Part shown: piece after piece, positions 8,779 through 17,360 of the stretch
How positions within the stretch are numbered: position 1 is the stretch's first letter
Layout: every line of letters starts with the position of its first letter
Assembly: GCA_045637425.1 (NCBI GenBank)
Contig: JAZTZL010000016.1
Location: forward strand, 1 to 56,497
Source: CAJGBR01 sp045637425
Lineage (GTDB): Bacteria > Bacteroidota > Bacteroidia > Bacteroidales > Rikenellaceae
Reading direction: 5' to 3'
DNA: 56,497 bases
Program-made: the position numbers and the translations under genes
The notes under the pieces: generated by a model
Told to the model about the DNA's origin: nothing
The model's database searches: none
Seen by the model: only the letters and a program-made list of their open reading frames with translations

Positions 8779-9363
8779 ATGAAAACAGATATCATACTTT
8801 CAGGTGTAGGCGGTCAGGGTATTCTCTCAATCGCAACCGTAATTGGTGAAGCAGCTCTTAACGAAGGGCTCTATATCAAACAAGCCGAAGTCCACGGAAT
8901 GAGCCAACGTGGCGGCGACGTACAGTCAAACCTCCGCATCTCTTCAGACCCGATTCACTCGGATTTGATTGCTCTGGGCAAAGCAGACATCATCATCTCT
9001 TTGGAACCGATGGAGGCTCTCAGATATGTAAATTACCTCGCACCAACAGGTTGGATAATTACAAACACTACTCCGTTTGTAAATATTCCAAACTACCCAG
9101 ATCAACAAGCAATCATCGACGAATTGAAAAAATTCCCCAATGTAGTATTGCTTGATGTAGACAAGATGGCTGAAGAATTGCAATCAAGCCGCTCAGCAAA
9201 CATCATTCTGCTGGGTGCAGCCTCTCCGTTCTTGGGCATCGAAATGGAAAAACTCGAAGCAGGTATCCGTCGCATCTTCGGTAGAAAAGGTGAAGAAATC
9301 GTTGAAACAAACTTGAAGGCACTCAGAGCAGGTCGCGCTGCAGCTGAACAAACTACAAAATAA
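8779..9363 (+). CDS. iorB: Indolepyruvate:ferredoxin oxidoreductase, beta subunit
   Basis: This is the gamma-type 2-oxoacid oxidoreductase domain that completes the IorAB enzyme and helps bind CoA. The 194-residue protein starts with the family motif SGVGGQGILSIATVIGEAA. It also shows the HGMSQRGGDVQSNLRIS block that marks IorB-type subunits. It begins 4 nt after iorA stops. Its TAA overlaps the ATG of the next gene by one base (TAATG), indicating translational coupling through the operon. Confidence 0.93.
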   Translation: MKTDIILSGVGGQGILSIATVIGEAALNEGLYIKQAEVHGMSQRGGDVQSNLRISSDPIHSDLIALGKADIIISLEPMEALRYVNYLAPTGWIITNTTPFVNIPNYPDQQAIIDELKKFPNVVLLDVDKMAEELQSSRSANIILLGAASPFLGIEMEKLEAGIRRIFGRKGEEIVETNLKALRAGRAAAEQTTK

Positions 9364-10673
9364 TGAAACAAACTCCAATCGATAAAAATATTGTTGAGCA
9401 GGTATTGGCTGACAATAAAATATCAGATTTTAACAATGCAACTATCCGTCAGGTTGTCAAGGTTGCAAATGACATCGAAAAAGCATCAGGCGTGGAATTT
9501 ATCCATATGGAGATGGGTGTTCCGGGCCTGACACCTCCTGCTGTCGGAATCGCAGCAGAAAAGGCTGCATTGGATAGCGGTGCCGCAGCAATTTACCCTG
9601 CAATCGATGGTATTCCCGAACTTAAAAACGAAGCTGCTCGCTTTATCAAAGCATTCATTGATGTAGACGTAAATCCTCAAGGTTGTGTGCCTACGACAGG
9701 TTCTATGCAGGGTTCATACGCAGCATTTATGTTGTGCGGACAAATCGACCCGAAAAAGGATACAATTCTGTTCATCGACCCAGGTTTCTCGGTACAAAAG
9801 ACCCAACTCAAGGTTATGGGCTACCGCAGCGAAAACTTTGACGTGTATGAATATCGTGGTGAAAAGTTGAGAGAAAAACTTGAAAGTTATTTCTCAACAG
9901 GTCGCATCTCTGCAGTTATCTACTCAAACCCGAACAATCCGGCTTGGATTTGCTTGACAGAGAGCGAATTGCAAATCATCGGCGAATTGGCTGACAAATA
10001 TGACGTAATCGTACTCGAAGACTTGGCATATTTGGCAATGGATAACCGCCGTAAGATGAATACACCGTTTGAGGCTCCGTTCCAACCGACAGTTGCTAAG
10101 TACTGCAAAAATTGGATTATGATGATTTCAGGTTCAAAAATCTTCAGTTACGCAGGTCAGCGTATCGCTACTGTTGCTATCTCAGACAGCCTCTACAACC
10201 GCAGATATGATGCATTGGCTGAAAGATACGGAATGGGAGAATTTGGTCGTACGTTCATCTATATGATTCTGTACACATTGACTTCAGGTGTAACACACAC
10301 TGCACAATACGCTTTGGCAGCAATGTTCAAGGCAGCATCTGATGGTACACTTGACTTCATCAATGACACTGCAGAGTATGGTCGCAGAGCTCAGAAACTG
10401 AAAAAAATCTTCCAAGACCACGGTTTCACAATCACATACGACAAAGACTTGGACGAATTGGTTAGCGATGGATTCTACTTCACAATCAGCTATCCAGGAT
10501 TGACCAGCGGTGAATTGATGAAGGAGTTGGCATCGTATGGTGTTAGTGCAATTTCACTGACTACTTGTGGTTCGACACAACACGGTCTGAGAGCCTGCAC
10601 ATCTAACATCAAAGAGCATCAATATGCTATTCTCGACGAGAGAATGAAAATTTTTGCAGAAAATCATAAATAA
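9363..10673 (+). CDS. PLP-dependent class I/II aminotransferase
   Basis: This fold type I aminotransferase would interconvert an amino acid and its 2-oxoacid in the cytoplasm. Visible features are SNPNNPAW (PLP-phosphate/Asn region, about 191-198), ISGSKIFSYAGQRIA with the Schiff-base lysine at about residue 259, and the family's C-terminal domain. Substrate cannot be read from sequence, but the position between iorB (1-nt overlap) and a CoA-transferase points to aromatic, or possibly branched-chain, amino acids feeding the oxidoreductase. The 436-residue length is slightly above the usual 400. Confidence 0.88.
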   Translation: MKQTPIDKNIVEQVLADNKISDFNNATIRQVVKVANDIEKASGVEFIHMEMGVPGLTPPAVGIAAEKAALDSGAAAIYPAIDGIPELKNEAARFIKAFIDVDVNPQGCVPTTGSMQGSYAAFMLCGQIDPKKDTILFIDPGFSVQKTQLKVMGYRSENFDVYEYRGEKLREKLESYFSTGRISAVIYSNPNNPAWICLTESELQIIGELADKYDVIVLEDLAYLAMDNRRKMNTPFEAPFQPTVAKYCKNWIMMISGSKIFSYAGQRIATVAISDSLYNRRYDALAERYGMGEFGRTFIYMILYTLTSGVTHTAQYALAAMFKAASDGTLDFINDTAEYGRRAQKLKKIFQDHGFTITYDKDLDELVSDGFYFTISYPGLTSGELMKELASYGVSAISLTTCGSTQHGLRACTSNIKEHQYAILDERMKIFAENHK

Positions 10674-10679
10674 CAGACA

Positions 10680-11975
10680 ATGCTGAATTATGTAACTGCT
10701 GACGAAGCAGTAAAACTCATCAATCCGGGTGAACGTGTATTCATTCACTCGACCTCGGTACCTCAGACGCTTGTGAATGCAATGTGTCGCCGTAGCGAAG
10801 AATTGAAAGGTACATATATTTATAGTGCCTTTATCTTGGGTGATGCAGTATGGGGAAGACCCGAACATCGAGAAAATTTCATAATCAACAGTTTCTTCAT
10901 CGGCGATAACCTGAGAAAGACTGTAAAAGAAGGTTATGGACAATACATACCGTCGTTCTTGGGAACAATCCCAACCTATTTCCGTAGTGGTGAAATTCCT
11001 CTGGACACAGTTCTGCTGAACGTATCTGAACCAGATGAACACGGATATTGCTCGCTGGGTGTTGGTCTTGACCTGACAGTTTCGGCTGCAGAGTGTGCTA
11101 AGAAAATCATCGCACAAATCAACCCAAACATTCCGCGTACATTCGGTGATGGTCGTATCCACTCGTCTCGTTTCGCTGCCTGCGTAAAGGCTGACGATGG
11201 TCTGGTTGAATTGTCATTCGGTGCACCTACTGAAATCGAACAGAAAATCGGCGAAAATGTAGCATCACTTGTTCCAAACGGAGCAACGTTGCAAATCGGC
11301 GTAGGTGGTATTCCTAACGCAGCAATGTCTGCATTGCGTGACCACAAACACCTTGGTTTGCACACCGAAGCGCTCACAGAAGGCTCGGTCGAGCTGATTG
11401 AGTGTGGTGCTATCGACAACTCACGCAAGGTAATCGAACGTGGAGTATCTGTAGCTACGTTGATTCTGGGTTCGAAGAAATTGTATGACTATGTAAACAA
11501 CAACCCGTCAGTATTGATGAAGGACGTTGCGTGGACAAATAATCCTTGGGTAATCGGACAAAACCCTGATGTAATGGCAATTAACTCTGCACTCGAAGTT
11601 GACATCACAGGTCAGATTTGTGCAGACTCAATCGGCACATACATCTTCTCAGGATTCGGTGGCCAGCACGACTTTATGTACGGAGCAATGTTGTCTCCGG
11701 GCGGTAAGGCGATTATTGCTCTGCCGGCTGCAACAAACTCTGGACAATCGAAGATTTCATCGGTATTGGCTCCGGGTGCAGGCGTAGTCACAACTCGCGC
11801 ACAGGCTCAGTACATTGTTACCGAGTACGGCATTGCATACCTGAAGGGCAAGAACTTGGCAGAGCGTGCTAAGGCAATGATTTCGATTGCACACCCGTCA
11901 GCGCGCGAAGCGCTCGAACGCGAAGCAGCTGAAAGATATGGTCGCGCATTCTTGAATATTATGGCAAGAGATTAA
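10680..11975 (+). CDS. Acetyl-CoA hydrolase/CoA-transferase family protein
   Basis: The 431-residue protein belongs to the family of 4-hydroxybutyrate CoA-transferase, butyryl-CoA:acetate CoA-transferase and acetyl-CoA hydrolase. Visible blocks are QIGVGGIPNA (oxyanion/CoA-binding loop), GLHTEALTEG with Glu230 as the likely residue that forms the glutamyl-CoA thioester, and GGQHDFMYGA near the C-terminus. It lies 6 nt after the aminotransferase. In this operon it would move CoA from the aryl- or acyl-acetyl-CoA made by IorAB to acetate, conserving the thioester energy and releasing the free acid. That assignment is inferred from context; simple thioester hydrolysis is the alternative. Confidence 0.88.
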   Translation: MLNYVTADEAVKLINPGERVFIHSTSVPQTLVNAMCRRSEELKGTYIYSAFILGDAVWGRPEHRENFIINSFFIGDNLRKTVKEGYGQYIPSFLGTIPTYFRSGEIPLDTVLLNVSEPDEHGYCSLGVGLDLTVSAAECAKKIIAQINPNIPRTFGDGRIHSSRFAACVKADDGLVELSFGAPTEIEQKIGENVASLVPNGATLQIGVGGIPNAAMSALRDHKHLGLHTEALTEGSVELIECGAIDNSRKVIERGVSVATLILGSKKLYDYVNNNPSVLMKDVAWTNNPWVIGQNPDVMAINSALEVDITGQICADSIGTYIFSGFGGQHDFMYGAMLSPGGKAIIALPAATNSGQSKISSVLAPGAGVVTTRAQAQYIVTEYGIAYLKGKNLAERAKAMISIAHPSAREALEREAAERYGRAFLNIMARD

Positions 11976-11995
11976 TTCTCAATAAATCCTAACGA

Positions 11996-12026
11996 AATCC
12001 CCGTTGCATCGGCAATGGGGATTTTT
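11996..12026 (+). terminator. Terminator of the ior operon
   Basis: A 12-bp stem with one G-T pair (11996-12007 with 12012-12023), a 4-nt loop and a following T run. Confidence 0.85.
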
Positions 12027-12040
12027 TATGCAATTAAAAC

Positions 12041-12076
12041 TCCAAAAAGAAAAAGGCTGCCCTGCGGGACAGCCTT
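12041..12076 (-). terminator. Terminator of the yggS-dnaE-trxA unit
   Basis: On the minus strand a GC-rich stem (12076-12066 with 12062-12053, one mismatch) with a 3-nt loop is followed by an interrupted run of T, 19 nt after the trxA stop. Confidence 0.85.
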
Positions 12077-12094
12077 CTTATACTCAAGACTCGA

Positions 12095-12409
12095 CTATTT
12101 GAGTTTTTCGATTTTTTCAGCGAGCGCTGCTTTCGAGCAAGCACCAACTTGTTTGTCAACAACTTCGCCACCTTTCAAGAAGATAACAGTAGGAATATTT
12201 CTGATACCGTACTTCATAGAAACATCGTTATTGTCATCAACGTTACATTTACCGATGATTACATCATTTTCATACTCTCCAGCGAGTTCTTCAATAATCG
12301 GAGTCAACATTCTGCAGGGACCACACCATTCAGCCCAAAAGTCGATTACAACAGGCTTGCCGCTTGCGATCAACTCTTCCAGATTATTAGTTGTTATTTC
12401 AAGTGCCAT
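12095..12409 (-). CDS. trxA: Thioredoxin
   Basis: A 104-residue cytoplasmic thiol-disulfide carrier. The active site WCGPC places the redox cysteines at 29 and 32, and the cis-proline loop reads NIPTVIFLKGG. There is no signal peptide. It follows dnaE by 68 nt and ends at a strong terminator, so it may be cotranscribed with dnaE. Confidence 0.96.
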   Translation of the reverse strand: MALEITTNNLEELIASGKPVVIDFWAEWCGPCRMLTPIIEELAGEYENDVIIGKCNVDDNNDVSMKYGIRNIPTVIFLKGGEVVDKQVGACSKAALAEKIEKLK

Positions 12410-12477
12410 AATTTTAATGTGTTTAAATTTTAATTCACTACAAAGATATGAATTCTTTACGAAAGAAAAAACTTTTT

Positions 12478-15400
12478 TTATTTGAAAGAGTAATTTATTC
12501 CGTAATTATCTAATACTGAACACATCTCATTTGAAATTTTTATTTTAGTATTTTTAGCTACCATTGGCAGGAAAACATCTTTCGCTGCATCTATAATTCT
12601 GAATTTCACCGGCACAGCCTCTTTCGGATTATCGGTTTTATATTTCTCAAACAAATCTTCGAGCACGTTGATGGTAATATTCGTAAGCTCTTCAATGGAG
12701 AGTGTAATATACAATTCGTGGATATTTTCCTCCACCTTGTCGAGCGGCATAATAGATGTAATCTTAATTTCGAGTTCACCTGCTCTGTAAGGGTGCGGTT
12801 GAACCTTTCCCTTTATCGACAAGAAATAGTCCTCATACATATATTGTCGGAACTGCTCATAATCACGACTATATAACACGAACTCGTACGAATCAGAGTA
12901 ATCCTCGATAGTAAATTTGCCGTATGGTTTGCTGGTTGTCTTAGTCATCAAATTTTGAACGTTCGTAACAATACCAGCCACCGTAAAATCAATACCTTCA
13001 ATTGATTTCAAATCTGAAAATGCACTTAACTCGAGATTGCAGTGACGCTTTATTATGTAATTATAAGCATTAAGCGGGTGAGATGACAGGTAGATTCCAA
13101 TCACATCGCGCTCCTGCTTCAGAGTTTCGAGTTTACTCCACGGCACATCGTTCGGGATTTCAGGAGGTTGTATTCCCCCATCTGAACTTCCGCCGAACAG
13201 ACTCTGCTGAGCATTATTCTTATCAAACTGTACACGGTTTCCATACTTGAGCAACTGCTCCAGGAATGTTACATCTTTAGCATCTTTTGCAAAGAATTTA
13301 CTACGTTCAAAACCTGCGATTGAGTCGAGTGCACCTGCACGACACAACTCTTCGAGACACTTTTTATTTACGGTATGAAGATTTATTCGCTCCATAAAGT
13401 CGAATATCGACTTGTAAGGTCCACCCTCGAGTCGGGTTTGAATTATATTTTCGGCAGCAGCCTCCCCTACTCCGCTCACTGCAGCCAACCCAAATCGCAC
13501 GTCGTTATTCTTATTTACCGAGAATTTATGCAGACTTTCATTGACATCGGGTCCGAAAACCGAGATGCCCATTCGTTTGCACTCGTCCATAAAGAAACTG
13601 ATTTTCTTTCTGTCCGACAGATTTCGGCTCAGCAGCGCCGCCATAAACTGCGACGGGTAGTGAGTCTTCAGATATGCAGTTTGGTAAGACACATAAGCAT
13701 AGCAAGTTGCGTGCGATTTGTTGAATGCATATTTAGCGAATTCTGCCCAGTCCTGCCAGATTTTTTCGCAGATTTTCGGGTCGTAATTTCGCGCCTGAAC
13801 ACCGGCGATGAAATCGTCTTTCATCTTGTTCAGCACATCAATATTTTTCTTACCCATCGCCTTACGCAACGTATCGGCCTGACCCTTTGTAAAACCGGCC
13901 AGACGTTGCGACAACAACATCACCTGCTCTTGATAGACCGTAATACCGTATGTATTAGACAAGTCCGATTCCATATCGGCCAGGTCATAACTGATAGGTT
14001 CGAGTCCGTGTTTGCGAGCAATAAAATTCGGGATATATTCCATAGGTCCGGGACGATAGAGCGCATTCATCGCAATCAGGTCCTCAAAACGGTTGGGTTT
14101 CAAGTTTCTGAGGTGCTTTTTCATACCCGGCGATTCAAATTGGAACAATCCCGTAGTCTCGCCACGACTATACAACTGATAAGTTTTCTCGTCGTCCAAC
14201 GGGATTTTATCTACATCAACATCTTCGCCCGTTGAGAGCTTGATATTTTCAACTGCATCTTTAATAATAGACAGAGTCTTCAACCCCAAGAAGTCCATCT
14301 TGAGCAATCCGACATCTTCAACGTGTTTGCCATCATACTGAACTACAAACAGTTCAGCATCTTTTTGTCGAGCCAGCGGGATATAATTTTCCAAGTCATC
14401 TTTACCGATGATTACCCCACAGGCGTGAACTCCGGTCTGGCGTACCGATCCCTCAAGAGTCTGTGCGTAACTTAGTGTTGAGCGTATGAGTTGATTTTCC
14501 GATTCGCGTTCGGCATTGAGTTCGGGCACCTCCTTAAACGCATCAGCTAACGATATACCGGGACGTTCTGGCACCATTTTCGCAAGACGGTTACTATGCG
14601 CAAGATCAAGTTTCTGCACTCGAGCAACATCTTTAATGGCCATTTTAGCAGCCATCGTACCAAATGTAATAATCTGAGCCACACGACTTTTACCGTATTT
14701 ATCCACGACATATTTCATCACATCAGCACGTCCGTCTTCATCGAAGTCGATATCAATATCTGGCATTGAGATACGCTCGGGATTGAGGAAACGCTCGAAC
14801 AGCAGACCATACTTCAGCGGGTCGATATTTGTGATAGTCAAGCAATAAGCCACAACCGAACCGGCCGCCGAACCACGACCCGGCCCTACCGAAACGTTCA
14901 TTTCGCGCGCAGCACGGATAAAGTCCCATACAATAAGGAAATACCCAGGGAATCCCATCCACTCGATTGTAGCCAACTCAAATGCAATTCGTTCGGCACA
15001 CTCGGGCAACTCCCTCACATTCTCACCATAACGCACTTTTGCTCCCTCCCAAGTGATATGCTCAAGGTATACGAATTGCTTTGCCAGCATCAGCAATGTT
15101 TCAGACTCGTCCAATCGAGCTGTAAATTCAGCAGCCACGCTATCCAACTCCTCAATCGACTGACACTTTTCACAAGCTGCCGACAGATCATCATATATCT
15201 GTTGCAGTCTTTGACGCTTTTGGTCATCTTTCGCTGCCTTGACAGCCTTTTCCACCGACTTGAGATATGATTTAGCCACCACATCTGGTAACAACTCAAA
15301 ACTCTCGGGCAGCGGGAAATTAGGCATATATGGTTTATGATTAAGGTCATACACCTCGACACTTTCGGCTATTTTGAATGTATTTTCCAATGCTTCGGGG

Positions 15401-16197
15401 TGTTCTGGGAAGAGTTCCAACATCTGGTCATAACTCTTCAGGAACTCCTGACCCGTATATCTCAAACGCTTGGGGTCATCAAGGTCACTCGCCGTATTAA
15501 GACAAATCAAACGGTCGTGAGCCTCGCAATCTTCGGCATTTATGAAGTGTACGTCATTCGTAGCAATAAGTTTAATGCCCAACCTCTGCGAGAAATCGAT
15601 CAATACCTGATTAACCGTCTGCTGGTGAGCCCAGACCTTTTCGTTGTCAAACAACGGATTAGTCGAATAGTGCGACTGCAGTTCAAGGTAATAGTCATCA
15701 CCAAAAATACCCTTAAACCACAACGCAGCCTCTTCTGCACCCTTAATATCACCCTTCATAATCAACTGAGGGATTTCACCGCCCAGACAAGCCGATGCAC
15801 AAATCAGCCCTTCGTGATACTTCTCTATCAATTCGCGGTCTACGCGTGGTTTGTAGTGTAACCCTTCAGTCCACGAATAGGATACCATCTTCACCAAATT
15901 AGAGTAGCCGACGTGATTTTTAGCCAAGAGAATCAAGTGGTCACCACGGTCAGTTTTACTTGATTTATCAAAGCGACTCCCCTCGGCAACATACACCTCA
16001 CAACCCAGAATCGGCTTCACACCCGCAGCTAGAGCCTCCTTGTGAAACAATTTGACTCCATACATATTACCGTGGTCCGTAATGGCTACGGAAGTCATTC
16101 CAAGCTCCTTGACTCGTTTCATCAGCGGTCTTATGGCAGCAGCACCATCAAGTATCGAGTATTGTGTATGTAAATGAAGATGTGTAAAATTTCCCAT
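12478..16197 (-). CDS. dnaE: DNA polymerase III subunit alpha
   Basis: The replicative polymerase catalytic subunit, 1239 residues. The PHP domain opens with HLHLHTQYSILDG. The polymerase core contains GPGRGSAAGS (about 440) and PDIDIDFDE (about 477-485), which carries the catalytic aspartates. The tandem helix-hairpin-helix region and an OB fold (about 1060-1145) lie toward the C-terminus. I use the ATG at 16197; a TTG four codons upstream also fits but lacks support. yggS lies 34 nt upstream on the same strand. There is no inserted exonuclease domain, so proofreading is supplied elsewhere. Confidence 0.96.
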   Translation of the reverse strand: MGNFTHLHLHTQYSILDGAAAIRPLMKRVKELGMTSVAITDHGNMYGVKLFHKEALAAGVKPILGCEVYVAEGSRFDKSSKTDRGDHLILLAKNHVGYSNLVKMVSYSWTEGLHYKPRVDRELIEKYHEGLICASACLGGEIPQLIMKGDIKGAEEAALWFKGIFGDDYYLELQSHYSTNPLFDNEKVWAHQQTVNQVLIDFSQRLGIKLIATNDVHFINAEDCEAHDRLICLNTASDLDDPKRLRYTGQEFLKSYDQMLELFPEHPEALENTFKIAESVEVYDLNHKPYMPNFPLPESFELLPDVVAKSYLKSVEKAVKAAKDDQKRQRLQQIYDDLSAACEKCQSIEELDSVAAEFTARLDESETLLMLAKQFVYLEHITWEGAKVRYGENVRELPECAERIAFELATIEWMGFPGYFLIVWDFIRAAREMNVSVGPGRGSAAGSVVAYCLTITNIDPLKYGLLFERFLNPERISMPDIDIDFDEDGRADVMKYVVDKYGKSRVAQIITFGTMAAKMAIKDVARVQKLDLAHSNRLAKMVPERPGISLADAFKEVPELNAERESENQLIRSTLSYAQTLEGSVRQTGVHACGVIIGKDDLENYIPLARQKDAELFVVQYDGKHVEDVGLLKMDFLGLKTLSIIKDAVENIKLSTGEDVDVDKIPLDDEKTYQLYSRGETTGLFQFESPGMKKHLRNLKPNRFEDLIAMNALYRPGPMEYIPNFIARKHGLEPISYDLADMESDLSNTYGITVYQEQVMLLSQRLAGFTKGQADTLRKAMGKKNIDVLNKMKDDFIAGVQARNYDPKICEKIWQDWAEFAKYAFNKSHATCYAYVSYQTAYLKTHYPSQFMAALLSRNLSDRKKISFFMDECKRMGISVFGPDVNESLHKFSVNKNNDVRFGLAAVSGVGEAAAENIIQTRLEGGPYKSIFDFMERINLHTVNKKCLEELCRAGALDSIAGFERSKFFAKDAKDVTFLEQLLKYGNRVQFDKNNAQQSLFGGSSDGGIQPPEIPNDVPWSKLETLKQERDVIGIYLSSHPLNAYNYIIKRHCNLELSAFSDLKSIEGIDFTVAGIVTNVQNLMTKTTSKPYGKFTIEDYSDSYEFVLYSRDYEQFRQYMYEDYFLSIKGKVQPHPYRAGELEIKITSIMPLDKVEENIHELYITLSIEELTNITINVLEDLFEKYKTDNPKEAVPVKFRIIDAAKDVFLPMVAKNTKIKISNEMCSVLDNYGINYSFK

Positions 16198-16231
16198 AAC
16201 AGAGTGCAAATTTATATCGTGCTATGCAAAG

Positions 16232-16903
16232 TTAATAATAATTTCTTGCACCAAAAATTGCGCTACCGACTCTGACCTGAGTCGACCCCTTTTCCACGGC
16301 CAACTGCCAGTCACCCGACATTCCCATAGACACTGTATCAAACTGGGCATCATCGGCAAAGTAGCGTTGCTTAAGATTATCAAAAATATTTCTCAATCGA
16401 GCAAATTCGCTACCCACCTGCGACTGGTCATCGGTAAATGTAGCCATACCCATAACTCCGCGCGGACGAATGTTTTTCAATTCGCGCCACTTTTCAGTTT
16501 CGATATATTCGAGGAATTCAGTTTGGCTCCAGCCCATTTTCGACTCCTCCTGTGCGATATGCACCTCAAAGAGGATATCCACCTGTCGTCCGATTCGGGC
16601 TGCCTCCTTATCAATGGTCTCAAGCAGACGCAACGAACTTACAGACTCAATCATTGCCACATAGGGGATAATCATTCTCACCTTATTAGTCTGCAGATTG
16701 CCAATCATATGCCACTCTATATCCTCGGGCAGCTCGGCGTATTTTGCAGTCATCTCCTGAGGTTTGTTTTCACCAAACAGGCGTTGTCCGGCATTGTATG
16801 CTTCGAGTATATTTTCGGCCGGATAGGTCTTCGAAACGGCTACCAACTTCACACCTTCGGGCAGCTGGCTCTCTATTTTTTTCAAATTTTCTACTACTGA
16901 CAT
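16232..16903 (-). CDS. YggS/PLPBP-family PLP homeostasis protein
   Basis: A 223-residue single-domain TIM-barrel protein that binds pyridoxal phosphate and helps buffer PLP and amino-acid pools; it has no known catalytic reaction. The PLP lysine is Lys25 in LVAVSKTYP. Other family marks are FGENKPQE, WHMIGNLQTNKV and the SMGMSGDWQLAVEKGSTQVR segment with RVGSAIFGAR at the end. It is the first gene of the yggS-dnaE-trxA group. Confidence 0.93.
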   Translation of the reverse strand: MSVVENLKKIESQLPEGVKLVAVSKTYPAENILEAYNAGQRLFGENKPQEMTAKYAELPEDIEWHMIGNLQTNKVRMIIPYVAMIESVSSLRLLETIDKEAARIGRQVDILFEVHIAQEESKMGWSQTEFLEYIETEKWRELKNIRPRGVMGMATFTDDQSQVGSEFARLRNIFDNLKQRYFADDAQFDTVSMGMSGDWQLAVEKGSTQVRVGSAIFGARNYY

Positions 16904-17085
16904 TTTTTCAAGATTGAATAAAACTTTGCAAGTTTACAAAAAAATGTCGAATATATCCCCATTCACAGCGCAAAATATCTCATTTTTGAGAGCAAATCTA
17001 AGATTATCAATACACTGAAAAACGAGATTCTCAACATTCAGTCCTGATACAAATATTTAGATTTTGCCTCATCTCATCACCGACA
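16904..17085. other. Intergenic region upstream of yggS
   Basis: This AT-rich stretch holds the upstream region of yggS. A degenerate -7 element (TAAACTTG on the minus strand, 16936-16929) is the only candidate signal, without a clear -33 box. Nothing else was recognised. Confidence 0.4.
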
Positions 17086-17286
17086 ATGTCCCGGCAAAAG
17101 TGGATTATGACAATAGGTTCCTATGGTTATTTAGTGTTGGCATTCCGCTGGGCATACGGGATCACCTCTTGGATAAAATCCTTATTCAAAACACTGATAA
17201 CCAACGCCGTCTATCACATAATTTGCTTATGGACATTAATCTGCATATTCATTGCGGCCTGCATTATCGTTGCAGACATATCCTGA
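17086..17286 (+). CDS. Possible small membrane protein
   Basis: A 66-codon frame begins with ATG at 17086. Its product has two hydrophobic stretches (about 8-25 and 40-66) compatible with two membrane helices. Composition is plausible for a small inner-membrane protein, but there is no clear promoter or ribosome-binding site and no recognised family. It fills most of an otherwise empty 457-bp gap before the dipeptidase gene. A chance frame is a real possibility. Confidence 0.3.
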   Translation: MSRQKWIMTIGSYGYLVLAFRWAYGITSWIKSLFKTLITNAVYHIICLWTLICIFIAACIIVADIS

Positions 17287-17291
17287 CATAG

Positions 17292-17321
17292 TTGTATTGT
17301 AATAAAAAATTGCTATATTTG
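17292..17321 (+). promoter_or_regulatory. Promoter of the C69 dipeptidase gene
   Basis: TTG (17292-17294), 19 nt, TATATTTG (17314-17321): an exact Bacteroidota promoter. It leaves a leader of about 33 nt before the ATG at 17361. Confidence 0.75.
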
Positions 17322-17360
17322 TAAGTTGTAAGAATTAATCTAATCAAAACATAAACAAAA

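Noticed and set aside
13375..14235. 286-codon open frame antisense to dnaE
   Set aside because: Lies within the conserved polymerase core; composition is that of a reverse-complement shadow.
17064..17291. 75-codon TTG-started frame overlapping the possible small membrane gene
   Set aside because: Non-ATG start and non-coherent composition; the other frame is more gene-like.
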